Shown in pieces: positions 21,757 through 33,477 of a DNA stretch of 64,000 nt. The translations under genes and the position numbers were made by a program. A model generated the notes under the pieces. That model ran no database searches. It saw only the letters and a list, made by a program, of their open reading frames with translations, and was not told where the DNA came from. Positions within the stretch are counted from its first letter, which is position 1. Each line of letters starts with the position of its first letter. Source of the DNA: Tetracentron sinense (Eukaryota > Streptophyta > Magnoliopsida > Trochodendrales > Trochodendraceae); assembly GCA_015143295.1 (NCBI GenBank), contig CM026556.1, positions 19,530,547-19,594,546 of the forward strand. The letters run 5' to 3'.

Positions 21757-21768
21757 AAAGGGGGAGAT
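21757..21768 (+). other. Polypurine tract of D
   Basis: AAAGGGGGAGAT immediately before the 3' LTR. Two similar upstream tracts (20452, 21366) fit the multiple-PPT habit reported for Sireviruses. Confidence 0.8.
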
Positions 21769-24235
21769 TGTAAATCCCTAAATAGGTGTTGGCAAATTCC
21801 GTGATCATTAGATAGGTCAGTTGAGTCGAGTCGTCGAGTCATGTTTAACTTGTCAGAAGAGAAGAGCTAAAGCTTAAAGAAGATTGAAGAATGTGAAGAA
21901 AAAAGCTCCTACTTCGGATCTAGACAGGTAATGGACTTAGAGACCCCTACCTAGGTTGGATTTGACTTAGATAACCCTAAAAATACCTAGGAGGATAGTT
22001 TTAAGCCTACCAAAGTTATTTGATCTTAGTTGAATCAAATAAAAATAAAATGATAATGGTTTTGGAAGAAATTCTGTCTCAACCGATCGCTCGGTATTGC
22101 GACCGATCGATCGGTGGCCTACCGAGCGATCGGTGGCTATCGACTGAACCAAATTTTTGTATGGGGAAATTTTCCAGAGAGATGATTTATAACCGAGCGA
22201 TCGGTCATTAGAACCGATCGATCCGTTTTGAACCGAGCGATCGGTAGTGAGCACCGATCGATCGGTCCCCGTAAAAAGAATTTTTCTTTTTCTGGATTCT
22301 TTTTTTAAACCCTATATAAACAACTTTTGGGAGACCTAATTCGTGTCTTTGATATTTTTGAAAGAGTAGAGGTCTGAGAAACTCTTCTAGGGTTTTTCTT
22401 ATTGCTTTTATTAGATCTTTGTTGATCCCTCCTCTTTCTAAGATCCTAGAGAATGCAAGTATAGATCTAAACCTTTGATCTTGCATTGTGTGATCTCAGA
22501 TCTGTATGAGATCCCTCTAGGGTTTGAAATTTACTAAATTGATTCACAACCCTACACCTTGTGTGTGTGTCCGGTGTTTGATCCGGAGCCTTCGTGGAAG
22601 GAGATCGATCGCGTGTGATCGTGGTTTTGAAGTCGCTTGAAAAGATTTGGTCGGTGTGGAACCGAAGCTGCTAAGGCGGAGATCGAACCTGCTGGTTCGT
22701 GGAAATCAAGAGTAAGAGTCTATACCTAGAAACGTCGTTTCTGTTTTGGTAAGGTCTTGTCTTGTACTTGATATCTTTTCATAGTGAAGTTTATTGCTGG
22801 ACAAGGTCCCGTGGTTTTTTCCCGTTAGGGTTTTCCACGTAAAAATCTTCTGTGTTTGATTTGAGTGGATTGTCTGATTGAATTATTCATTGATTTCTTG
22901 TAAATCCCTAAATAGGTGTTGGCAAATTCCGTGATCATTAGATAGGTCAGTTGAGTCGAGTCCTCGAGTCATGTTCAACTTGTCAGAAAAGAAGAGAAGA
23001 GCTAAAGCTTAAAGAAGATAGAAGAAAGAGAAGAAAAAGGTTCTACTCCGGATCTAGACAGGTAATGGACTTAGAGACCCCTACCTAGGTTTGATTTGAC
23101 TTAGATAACTCTAAAAATACCTAGGAGGATAGATTTAAGCCTACCAAAGTTATTTGATCTTAGTTGAATCAAATAAAAATAAAATGAATTAATTTTGGCA
23201 AAAATTCTGTCTCAACCGATCGCTCGGTATTGCGACCGATCGATCGGTGGCCTACCGAGCGATCGGTGGCTATCGACTGGACTAAATATTTGTATGGGGA
23301 AAATTTCCAGAGAGATGTTTTAAGACCGAGCGATCGGTCATTAGAACCGATCGATCGGTTGTGAACCGAGCGATCGGTTGTGAGCACCGATCGATCGGTC
23401 CCCGTAAAAAGAATTTTTCTTTTTCTGGATTCTTTTTTTAACCCTATATAAACAACTTTTGAGAGACCTAATTAGTGTCTTTGATAATTTTTGAAAGAGT
23501 AGAGGTCTGAGAAACTCTTCTAGGGTTTTTCTAATTGTTTTTATTAGATCTTTGTGATCCCTCCTCTTTCTTAGATCCTAGAGAATGCAAGTATAGATTA
23601 AAATCTTTGATCTTGCATTGTGTGATCTCAGATCTGTATGAGATCCCTCTAGGGTTTGAAATTTACTAAATTGATTCACAACCCTACACCTTGTGTGTGT
23701 GTCCGGTGTTTGATCCGGAGCCTTCGTGGAAGGAGATCGATCGTGTGTGATCGTGGATTTGAAGTTGCTTGAAAAGATTTGGTCGGTGTGGAACCGAAGC
23801 TGCTAAGGCGGAGATCGAACCTGCTGGTTCGTGGAAATCAAGAGTAAGAGTCTATACCTAGGAACATAGTTTCTGTTTTGGTAAGGTCTTATCTTGTACT
23901 TGATATCTTTTCATAGTGAAGTTTATTGCTGGACAAGGTCCCGTGGTTTTTTCCCGTTAGGGTTTTCCACGTAAAAATCTTCTGTGTTTGATTTGTGTGG
24001 ATTGTCTGATTGAGTTAATCATTGATTTTTAAACATATTAATTGAAAAATTAAAATTGGTTAGAAATTATTAGATAGACCTATTCACCCCCCCTCTAGGT
24101 CTTAGAGATCATTGATCTGGATAAATTTCATTTCTAAACATATTAATTGAAAAATTAAAATTGGTTAGAAATTATTAGAGAGACCTATTCACCCCCCCTC
24201 TAGGTCTTAGAGATCATTGATCTGGATAAAATTTA
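21769..24235 (+). repeat. 3' LTR of D, split by solo LTR E
   Basis: Part one is 21769-22898; part two is 24131-24235. Joined without the duplicated TTTCT they give 1230 bp, which is the 5' LTR plus its 19-bp deletion. The three-plus-four palindrome array is complete here (22082-22265). It ends ATTTA instead of ATTCA. Confidence 0.92.
22899..24130 (+). mobile_element. Solo LTR E of the D family, nested in the D 3' LTR
   Basis: 1232 bp, TGTAAATCCC to GGATAAATTTCA, same orientation as D and flanked by TTTCT at 22894-22898 and 24131-24135. It carries the full palindrome array (about 23215-23400) and TATA. It has more differences from either D LTR than these have from one another. A solo LTR arises when the two LTRs of an insertion recombine. 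Confidence 0.93.
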
Positions 24236-27200
24236 CTATGACATGCGAAGGATCCGCAATGTACTTCCGAAGCATAGACACATGGAAGACGTTGTGAACT
24301 GCGGCCATGAGAGGTGGGAGAGCTACCCTGTAAGCAACCTCACCAACTTGTGTGATAATCTCAAAAGGCCCAACATACCGAGGACTGAGCTTGCCTCGCT
24401 TTCCAAATCTCATGATCCCTTTGCTAGGAGATACTTTCACAAAAACTTGATCCCCTACTTGAAATTCCAAGTCCCTACGGCGCGTGTCCGCATAACTTTT
24501 CTGGCGATCGTGAGCGGCTTTCAATCGATCCCGAATGATCTTAACTGTGCCTGTAGTTTGCTCAATCAACTCCGGACCAAGTACTTTCCTTTCTCCTACC
24601 TCATCCCAATAGAGAGGAGACCTACAACTTCGCCCATACAAGGCCTCAAATGGTGCCATTTGGATACTCGCCTGATAGCTGTTATTATAGGCGAATTCAA
24701 CCAAAGGCAAGTGCTCTTCCCAACTGCCTCTGAAATCCAACATACAAGCCCGAAGCATGTCTTCAATGACTTGGTTCACTCTCTCGGTTTGTCCATCCGT
24801 CTGTGGATGAAAAGCGGTGCTGAAATCAAGTCGGGAACCCATAGCCTCCTGGAAGCTTTTCCAGAATCGTGATGTGAATCTTGGATCCCGATCTGACACA
24901 ATACTAACGGGCACTCCGTGCAACCTCACCACTTCCTTGATGTACAAAGCGGCTAACTGACTAGAGTTGAAAGTAGTTCGGTAAGGTAAGAAGTGAGCGA
25001 ACTTCGTCAAACGATCCACTACTACCCATATCGCATCTGAGCCCCTTCCCGTCTTTGGCAAGCCAACTATGAAATCCATGGATATGTTCTCCCATTTTCA
25101 CTCGGGAATCGGAAGGGACTGTAATAGACCTGCAGGCCGCATGTGTTCTGCTTTTACCTGTTGACACACCAAGCACCGTGCTACATATTCCGCAACCTCC
25201 CTCTTCATATTCTGCCACCAAAAGTGACTCTTGAGGTTCCGGTGCATCTTTGTACCCCCTGGATGCATTGTGTACTTCGAACGGTGTGCTTCATCCAAAA
25301 TCTCTCTTCGAAGATCTGCATTGGCTGGGACGCAGAGCCTTCCCTTGAATGTGATAGCACCCCGACATAGTGAGAGAGAAGTCCTCACTACCCTTAGCAA
25401 CTTCCTTGTCCTGATAAGCCAACAATTCAGCATCCGTGGCTTGGTATTCTTGGATCAAATCTATAATGTATGGCCGAACCGTGACATTTGCCAAGATAGG
25501 ACTACGAACAGAGTCATTCACACTAATGTCCAGATTTTCCAAGTCTTCAAGTAGCTTCCATTCCTGCACTAACATGCATGCTAATAACCCCGGAGGTCTT
25601 CTACTCAAAGCATCAGCCACTACATTTGCTTTACCCGGGTGGTATTGAATGGTACAATCATAGTCTTTCAAAAATTCCATCCAACGCCGTTGCCTTAGAT
25701 TCAATTCCTTTTGGGAAAAGAGGTACTTGAGGCTCTTATGGTCTGTATACACATAGAATTTCACCCCGTATAAGTAATGTCGCCAGATCTTGAGTGCAAA
25801 CACGACTGCGGCAAGCTCTAATTCGTGCGTGGGGTAATTCTTCTCATGCTCCTTCAATTGCCTCGATGCATAGGCAATGACTTTCTTGTGTTGCATAAGT
25901 ACACACCCAAGTCCAACGTGTGAGGCATCACTATACACCTCATACCCATAAGGTCCAGATGGCACAGTAAGGACAGGGGCTGTAGTAAGCCTCTTCTTCA
26001 GTTCCGTGAAACTGATCTCGCACTTATCACTCCATACAAACTTGGCGTTCTTCCTTGTCAGGTAAGTGAGCGGTGCTGGAAGGCTAGAGAAACCCTCTAC
26101 GAATCTCCTGTAGTAGCCTGCCAACCCAAGAAAGCTGCGTATCTCGGTAACACTCTTGGGCCTCTCCCAACTCATAATTGCTTCGATCTTCTTTGGATCT
26201 ACCGAGATACCTTCTGCAGAAACAACGTGGCCTAGGAATGCCACCTCTTCCAATCAAAACTCACACTTGCTAAGTTTGGTGTATAGCTTGTGCTCTCTTA
26301 GCATTTCCAAAGCAAGGCATAGGTCGCGTGTGTGATCTTTCCGTGTCTGGGAATAGACCAAAATGTCATCAACAAATACAATCACACACCTATCAAGATA
26401 TGGCCGGAACACCCGGTTCATCAAATCCATAAAGGCTGCCGGCGCGTTCGTGAGTCCAAAAGGTATCACCAAGAACTCGTAGTGTCCATACCGAGTCCTG
26501 AAAGCAGTTTTGGGAACATCTTCCACCTTAATCTTCAACTGGTGATAACCCGATCGAAGGTCTATCTTCGAGAAAAATCTCGCTCCCTTCAACTGATCGA
26601 ACAAGTCATCAATCCTAGGCAAGGGATACCTATTCTTTATAGTGACTTTGTTCAATTGCCTATAATCGACGCACATCCGCATCGAGCCATCTTTCTTCTT
26701 AACAAACAACACCGGGGCACCCCACGATGAGACACTTGGTCGAATGAAACCAAGACCTTGTAATTCTTCCAACTGGGTCTTTAACTCTTTGAGTTCAATA
26801 GGGGCCATTCTATACGGAGCCCTGAAAACAGGAGCTGTGCCTGGTGCAAGCTCGATCACAAACTCAATCTCCCTGTCTGGAGGCAATCCTGGCAACTCCT
26901 CTGGAAATACATCCAGGAACTCACTCACAACCGGAATAGTCGATGAGTCCTTTGCCTCGGGGTTAGCTAAGCTCAACGCCATAAAACGAGCAATATATCT
27001 ACTTTTCAACCCGCGAAAGTGGAATGGTTTTCCTTCTACTGGCTTGAAGAGTACCATTTTCTCAAAGCAAGCTACATGCCCATGATGTGCTGCTAACCAA
27101 TCCATTCCCAATATAACATCAAAGTCTTGGAATCCAAGGACGATGAGATCAACCGCCAACTCGTGGCTTCCAACTTAGACCACACTATTTCTATACACTT

Positions 27201-27365
27201 TATCTGCCAATACTGTTTTGCCGAGAGGAGTCAAAATGGCTAACTCCGATTCTAGCTGACTTGGCTCTACAAAAAAGCCTTCTGAAAAACTCGGCGAGAC
27301 AAATGAATGAGTAGACCCGGTTTCAATCAACACTCGAGCCAAATACTCATTGACTAGTAGGGTTC
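24236..27365 (-). pseudogene. pol: pol of chromovirus A (protease to integrase), broken
   Basis: Read on the minus strand from the putative acceptor at 27365. Protease has ETGSTHSF where B has DTGSTHSF: the catalytic Asp is Glu (27322-27324). RT has [25 protein letters not shown] and FVDD. RNase H has [10 protein letters not shown] and the ADALSRR end. Integrase has CLVCQQVKAEH, MDFIVGLP, VSDRDPRF and HPQTDGQTERVNQ, so the DDE residues are present, then the YVGPFEI tail. Breaks relative to B: TAA at 27175-27177, TGA at 26254-26256, a 1-base frameshift near 25360, TGA at 25098-25100. The frame runs into D after DPSHVI. Confidence 0.9.
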
Positions 27366-27512
27366 CTGAAATTTTAACTAGCGGAGTTAATCCATGCATC
27401 AACAGTGTATACATGTAGGTATATATACATATATAAATGCCAAGTACGTACACAATCAATTAATACTTAACAGTTTAATTTACGGACAATTAAATAAGCT
27501 ACAACTGCGTAC
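27366..27512 (-). other. Intron-like segment between gag and protease of A
   Basis: 147 nt. The donor side reads GTGCAAG^GTACGC and the acceptor side AAATTTCAG^GAACCC. Leaving it out joins ...DDVVQ with GTLLVNE...LARVLIETG in one frame. The segment is AT-rich, holds stops, and is much more diverged from its B counterpart (44634-44779) than the DNA on either side. No transcript evidence is available. Confidence 0.7.
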
Positions 27513-27564
27513 CTTGCACTACATCGTCAGATGCAAGTGCATCACCCTCTGTTAAGGCAAAAAC

Positions 27565-28760
27565 TCACCCCTGGTTTGCCTGGCGACACTGAGGTGTAGA
27601 CCGGGTAGTCTGAGATGATGCCTGGTATGATCCTGCTGGGCGTGCTGGGGGCCTACTACCCTGAGACTGGCCTGGTAAATGCCGGCTAGGGCAATCCCTG
27701 ATCATGTGGCCCTGGCGACCGCAATGATAACATCCACCAGATGCTCTTCGGAAATCTCCTGCCGGATGCCTTTTGCCGCATGAAGTGCAGACCTCATATG
27801 TGTAGGCCGGAGGGGCCGAAGGTGGTGTATACCTCGCTGCCTGAGGTGTAACTGGCCGTGGGGCCGGAAGAGCCTGAGGTCGAGGTGCCTGTGGCACGTA
27901 CTGCCGGGGTGCTGGAGGCACATAAGTCGGCCTCATCTGTGGTGCTGGCCATGTATACTGATAAGGACCAGTCCGGGCCCGCCTCTCTAAAGGTACCGAA
28001 CCACTAGATTGGCCTCTCGCCAATTCTCTCTTCTTGGGCACGGTCTCTGAATTGGTCTCAACCAACAGGGCTTTATCCACTACTTCGACGTAAGTGGCGT
28101 GCCTGAAGACCGACACTTTCTCCATGATGACATCCTCGAGCCCTTGCTCAAACCTCCTCGCTTGCATTGCCTCGGTGGCAATCATATGTGTCGCGAAGCG
28201 TGATAGCTCCGAGAACTTGGTTTCATAAGCGGCCACAGACATCGAACCTTGCTCAAGGTTGATGAATTCTCTCTCTTTCTTTTCCCGTGCTCCAATCAGA
28301 AAATACTTCTTGTAAAAAGTATCTTTGAACTCCTCCCAAGTCCAAGGTTGACCCTGCATGATCAAATCTCGCGTCCTCAATGCGGACAACCACCAATGGT
28401 GGGCTTCACCTAGAGCATGAAAACTGCCCATGCTACTCTATCCTCCTCTGTAGGCGAGAGGACCGCAAAGATCTTCTCCATCTGGAGGATCCATGCCTCT
28501 GCAGCAAGAGGGTCCACACTCCCATGGAAGGGTGGAGGCCTCAATCTCCTGAATGCCTCAACTCCAGCGGTACGATGTACTGGAGCTGCGGGCAGTGGAG
28601 TAGGTGCCGCCGATGATGGTATAGCCTGCCGAGCCGCCAGTATGGCGAGTGTCTCAGCAATAGAGCCTAAGACCTGAGAGAGGTCCGGCTGCTCATCCTC
28701 ATCCCGTGAAGAAGAGGAAGCTCTGGTATGTGGTCCACGACCCCGTGTGTTCCGTCTCAT
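27565..28760 (-). pseudogene. gag: gag of chromovirus A, broken
   Basis: Starts MRRNTRGRGP at 28760. The first part holds RRLRPPPFHGSVDPLAAEAW and AVFML; a 1-base loss near 28413 relative to B shifts the frame, which continues with GEAHHWW and the capsid region (WEEFKDTFYKKYF, REFINLEQGSMSV). The C-terminal part is Pro-rich and has two zinc knuckles: the first, CTSCGKRHPAGDF, has Phe where B has Cys; the second, CYHCGRQGHMIRDC, is normal. It ends ANQG and TGA (27565-27567). The same frame runs on past the TGA (VFALTEGDA) to the putative splice donor, so the stop may have been a sense codon or a point of readthrough. Confidence 0.88.
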
Positions 28761-29103
28761 GACTAAAGTCCTGAGAATAATAACACCACATGAGTCTAAC
28801 TTGAAACCACAGTTTATTTCAATGCCATTTCACAATAATTCAATTTGTATTAGTTGTATAATACTAATACACATCACATCAAGTCATCAGAGTATTCATC
28901 ACATTATACTTATACTTTAGTGTTCTGGCGTACTAGGACCGTACTTGGTTAAAGCAACCATTTTAGACTAAGACTAAAGTTTAGTCTTAAACTTGGAACC
29001 AGACTCGTTCCCGACTCACTTCCTTCCTAACTTGTTTCCTAACATATGCTCTTGTCAAGCCGTGGTATAAGATTCTAAGTGATCCTAGAGACCTAAAGCC
29101 TAA
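28761..29103 (-). other. 5' leader of A
   Basis: Non-coding DNA between the PBS and the gag start, with no ORF of note; the same in B at 46028-46372. Confidence 0.75.
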
Positions 29104-29115
29104 GCTCTGATGCCA
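29104..29115 (-). other. Primer-binding site of A
   Basis: Minus-strand TGGCATCAGAGC, one base off the usual TGGTATCAGAGC. B has the unaltered site, so this is a point change. Confidence 0.85.
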
Positions 29116-29119
29116 CTTC

Positions 29120-31809
29120 TGTCGCGACCCAAAACCCACCCTAGGAGTTAGAGTGAACTTTGGACGACTAATCATGGCTTACATGACTTGCTTGACAAAC
29201 CAACCTGCAAAAACCCACAGAGCATATACAATAGAGGATGATAGCGGAAACATAACTATAAAACACAGCAGAAGTCTAACAACCTCTAAGTATATACACA
29301 TGGTCCAAGTTTAATACAAAGAAATCAAAACAAAGAAAGTGCGGACATGCCCGCCAAAATACATGGATATAATCACTCATGCTCACCCACAGCCAATCCA
29401 CTCAGAATCTAACACCACCTACTGATAACCCTCTATGGGAGGTTCCTCCAAAGGCTCCTCGACGTACTCCTCTTCCACCCATGGACCAGGAGCACAAACA
29501 TCAAATGTAGCAGCAGCTCCCTCAGAACTTGCCGATATAAGAAGTACGGCTGAGCATGGAATACTCAGCGGGTACCAAATACTAACCAATAGTCATAGCA
29601 TAAAAATGGCAATACATAAATCATGAGCAATTCATATATGTTAGACGGAAAAAATTCATATCATACAAGGAAGTAAAGCAATTTATAATTTTTGCTTGTA
29701 TTTCATAGAAAGCCGATAAAACCTCTTGAAAACATCGTGCACTTGACTTGGCTTGAAATATCTTTTCGTACTTGAAAGCTTGTCGTGTTTGTCTTACTTG
29801 ATCTTGTCGAGCGTGTCGTACGTGTCATGTCATGCATGTCATGCGTGCTTGCTTGTGATCATGTAACTTGTGAGATACACTTGTGAGATATCCTTGTGAG
29901 ATGCGCTTGAGAGATGCCTTGAGAGGGAAGGGAGACCCTTCTTTATGCAATGCACTTGCGAGGGAAGGGAGACCCTTCTTCATGATATGTATGTACTTGC
30001 GAGGGAAGGGAGGCCCTTCTTCATGATATGCACTTGTGAGTGAGGGGAGACCCCTCGTGGAATGTTGGTTCTTGTTTTCTTGTGAAAAGCGAGGTAAAAC
30101 ATATCGTAGAATATGTCCCACCTCTAACCATGTTCTTGAAAACCTCGATAAATCATGTCATGCATGCCGTGCTCATGGGAACCGTGTACATACTTGCAAT
30201 TAAATTTAAATATGACATTTGGGTAATTTCACAACACATATAACATCAATGATTGAGCAATGTAATATTCATATCATTTAGGGAAAGCAAGAAAACACAC
30301 TATCATAGGCCCTAGCAATATTCATAATTTATTAGGCATGCATTTCCTAATTTACAACTCATTTTATTCACCTTGGCATTTCATCAAACATGGTGTGTTC
30401 ATTATTCATTATTCATTTAAACCTAAATCATGCTTTTCTAGGTGAGTTTACTCACATCATAAAGGTGTGTTTATTATGGATACAATGCCCTCCCCATTTT
30501 AATCATCACAACACAACCCTTGGCATCCAATCGCCCATTCCATCTCCATTCACCATTCACAACCATCCATCTCATAGCACATGTGTAAATGAAAGAAAAT
30601 CAAAAGAAATAAAGGGAAAAGAGGAACTATAACTAGGAGGGTAGTAAGAAGTACCGACCTTGAAGAAATGAGGAAGAAACCCCTTCCAAAAACGACCGTG
30701 AGGTGCTGCCCTAGCTTGGGGAACGCTCTCCACGAGTGCTTGAGCCGTGATCTTGGAGAAAAACCGGACTTGAAGTGATCTAGGGTCTCAAAACCCCTTT
30801 GATGCTTCTCCAAAAGCAAAACCCTAGCTTAGGAAACCCTTTCTCCTCTCTTCTAATCCCCCAAATCCTCTAAGTGTTGAGAATGAGCCCTAAAGGCTCG
30901 GGTTAAACTCTTAAGGTAAGAGTGAACCGACCAAAAGACCATAATACCCTTACTGAAATTTCTGCAAAAACACGAGTGCCGAACACGTTGAGCTGTGAAT
31001 AGTGTCAAACACGTTGTGCTGTGAATAGTGCCGAACGCGTTGTGCTGTGAATAGTGCCGAACACGTTGTGCTGTGAATAGTGCCGAACACGTTGTGCTGT
31101 GAATAGTGCCGAACACGTTGTGCTGTGAATAGTGCCGAACACGTTGTCACGTTGTGTTGTGCATAGTGCTGAGCTCGTTGTCCGTTGTCTTATGTACAAC
31201 GTGCCCGTCGTGAGCTGTACAACGTACACGTTGTTTGCTGTACAACGTACACATTGTCTGCTGCATGACGTACCCGTTGTCTGTTGCACAACGGATGCAC
31301 AACGTATACGTTATCAGAGTACATTGTCTATGCATTGTCTGTGCCTTATCAGAGCACGTTGTCAGAGCACGTTATCAGAGCTACGTCCTTAGTGCCTTCC
31401 GAGCTACGTCCTTAGTGCCTTCCGAGCTACGTCCTTAGTGCCTCTCCAGAGCTCGCCCTCAAGTGCATATGCCCAGTGCCTCACCAGAGCTCGTCCTCAA
31501 GTGCATATGCCCAGTGCCTCACCAGAGCTCGTCCTCAAGTGCATATGCCCGGTGCCTCTCCAGAGCTCGTCCTCAAGTGCATAACCGAGCGATCGATTGC
31601 CTGCAGGTCCAGACTGTTTTGGCCATATCTTTTGACTCATTTTTCCGATTTTGACGATTCAACTTGCGTTGGGTTCATACTTCGAAAAGGAACATTTCTG
31701 ATGTTTTGGAATTTCCAATTTCTTCCTTATTTATTAATTATACATCTTTAAAGGCAAAATGGCAACGAAAGTGTCATGCATTAAATGTGAAAAGGTCCGG
31801 GGCTCTACA
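29120..31809 (-). repeat. 5' LTR of chromovirus A
   Basis: 2690 bp, same termini as the left LTR. Compared with 10010-12793 it has about six fewer 26-bp units but extra copies of a CCGAGCTACGTCCTTAGTG block and of a CTCGTCCTCAAGTGCATATG block. Together these account for the net length difference of 94 bp. Scattered substitutions occur, mostly transitions by eye. Confidence 0.9.
30976..31145. repeat. 26-bp minisatellite, about 6 units, in 5' LTR of A
   Basis: Same unit as at 11866-12190, half the copy number. Confidence 0.9.
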
Positions 31810-31814
31810 CTTAG

Positions 31815-33477
31815 TTAGCTTTTAGTTTTGCTAGTAAATTGCCTTGTTTAGGGCTTAAAGGAGATTGTAGGTTTCCTTTTTTCTCTCAGAGAGCTGAGTA
31901 AGATTTAGAGCTGAATGCTGTTGGGGATAGACAAGTTTTTCTAAGTCCTGAGGAGAAGCTTTTTGATGGGCTCTTGCTAGGGAAGAGTATTGTTTAGAGC
32001 TATCTGAGGCTTCTGCTAAGGGATCCACAGGGGATTGAAGATTGTTACGGCCTGTTTCCGGGGAAACTGCTGGGGAGTAAGTCTCTGTTGTAGACTACTG
32101 GCTGGAGAGTAGGTTTCCGTTGTAGGCTACTGCTGGGGAACTTGGGATTTCCAGTCCGCTGAGGATTTCCCGATGACTGCATGTATGCTTAGGGATATGT
32201 CTTGGAGCAACACATCTGCTAAGGGTATTCCCTATTGGGATCTCTATCGGGGACATTTCCTGGAGTGACACTCCTGCTGGGGGATATTCCCTGTTCAAAT
32301 CTCTGCTGAGGATGCTGGTCCATTTAAGAGATGCTGACTGCTGAGGGTGACTGGGGAGCCGGTGAGACTGGTTGCTGCTGGATTGTGTTGCCAAATGGGT
32401 TTTCAACTTTTTCTCCCTTTTTACCCTTAGAATTGACCAAGTCATTGGGTTCACATAATTTTTAGGCAATGAGGTCGTTGCTGGTTTTCCTCATGCCTAT
32501 GAAGTTGTTTGATTTTTTTCCCTTTTTTGCCCCTAGTCACGAGACTAGGTCTCAGTGTCGCGTAATTTTTGCGCAATGAGACCAATGCCGATTTTCACTC
32601 ATGCCCATGACTTGTTGGGGAGATAAGTATGCTCCCTTCATTACCCTAAACTGTGTTCCTGTGGGGATTGTACTCCGCTGAGGATGTATATATGATATTG
32701 CACTTGCACTCGTAGTTTCTAGGGGTTTAAGAGGACTTAGAGTGGGACGAAGCGTAGGCTGGGGGACTGAAGTTTGGGACACCCTGGAATTTTTTTCTTT
32801 GTTGCAACTGACTTATATGAGGATCTTCTACTGGAGATTTGTACCTCTGGTATTTCCAGTGGAGAGAGATTTTTTTTTTGTAGAGGTTGACTCTGGGGAT
32901 TTTTCTCCATACGAGGAGAGTTTGGATTTGTTTCCATTAGGGAGAGATGTTTTGAAAGAAGTTGATTCTGTTAGGGATAAAGCCCGGAGAGATTATTTTC
33001 GCTCGGGGAGTCCCTGACTTGGAGAATGTTTCGACTTCTATTTTGGGTTTCCCTTTTATGGAATATTTTGTAAACTTGACGTCAACTCCGCCGAGGAAGT
33101 TAGGGGAGTTTGTCTCTGCTTGCGGAGTGACTTTGTGGGGGAGAGTCGATGACTATTTATAGGGTAAGAATGACTCTACTTGGGGAGAATTGGGGAATGA
33201 TTACCCCTTTTGTGACCGCACCTGATTTGTCATGTTGCCTACGTACCCTTTGCAGGATTAGATCTTGACGTAGTTCAGGTTAATGCCACAGATGGTGAGA
33301 GAGGGTGTCCTTAAAAAGTTTGTTGAAAGAAAGGTTGTTTGGCTCAAGAGGCTAACTAGCGGTTTTCATTGATTTGTAAACAGGTTACATTGAAAAGGGA
33401 TAAGGAGTGTGCAAAGGATGGCCTCCTTTCATTTCCCAGAGATTCTACGAGTGCAAAGCGCCTATTAGATCTAGACC
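31815..33477 (-). other. 3' UTR of C1, continued
   Basis: Right-hand continuation of the C1 3' UTR after A. No coding region. It contains a two-copy repeat of about 125 bp (near 32380-32620, words GCAATGAG and CTTTTTTGCCCCTAG) and repeated CTGCTGGGGAT-type words. It aligns with C2 49205-50790. Confidence 0.7.

Larger units (their letters stand above)
13097..24235 (+). mobile_element. Copia/Sirevirus-type element D
   Basis: Inserted into the pol of A with TSD CTATG (13092-13096 and 24236-24240). The undisturbed site is seen in B at 41590-41602. It has a 5' LTR (13097-14307), Met-tRNA PBS, gag, pol, a long 3' region with an extra ORF, several GGGGGAGA tracts, and a 3' LTR (21769-22898 plus 24131-24235) split by solo LTR E. 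The gag type, the extra 3' ORF and repeated polypurine-like tracts are Sirevirus traits. Stops, frameshifts and loss of the protease active site make this copy defective. Confidence 0.92.
10010..31809 (-). mobile_element. Ty3 chromovirus A (Tekay/Del-like), interrupted by Copia D
   Basis: Complete TSD (CTTAG at 10005-10009 and 31810-31814) and LTRs 10010-12793 and 29120-31809 on the minus strand. The PBS is at 29104-29115 and the polypurine tract at 12794-12804. Domain order is gag, intron-like gap, protease, RT, RNase H, integrase and a chromodomain-like C-terminus. Copia D (13097-24235) splits the pol. The lineage call rests on the GPF-type integrase tail (KLSPRYVGPFEI), the chromodomain-like end (VQW..H..EEATWE) and long LTRs; I could not run a tree. 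Multiple stops make it non-functional. Confidence 0.88.

Noticed and set aside
22899-24130. Tandem LTR duplication by unequal crossing over
   Set aside because: The TTTCT target duplication and the intact halves of the outer LTR show an insertion.
24243-24872. 209-codon plus-strand frame
   Set aside because: Antisense shadow of the integrase of A; the minus frame carries all the motifs.
26332-27085. Plus-strand frames of 113-132 codons
   Set aside because: Antisense to the RT and protease of A; no domain words.
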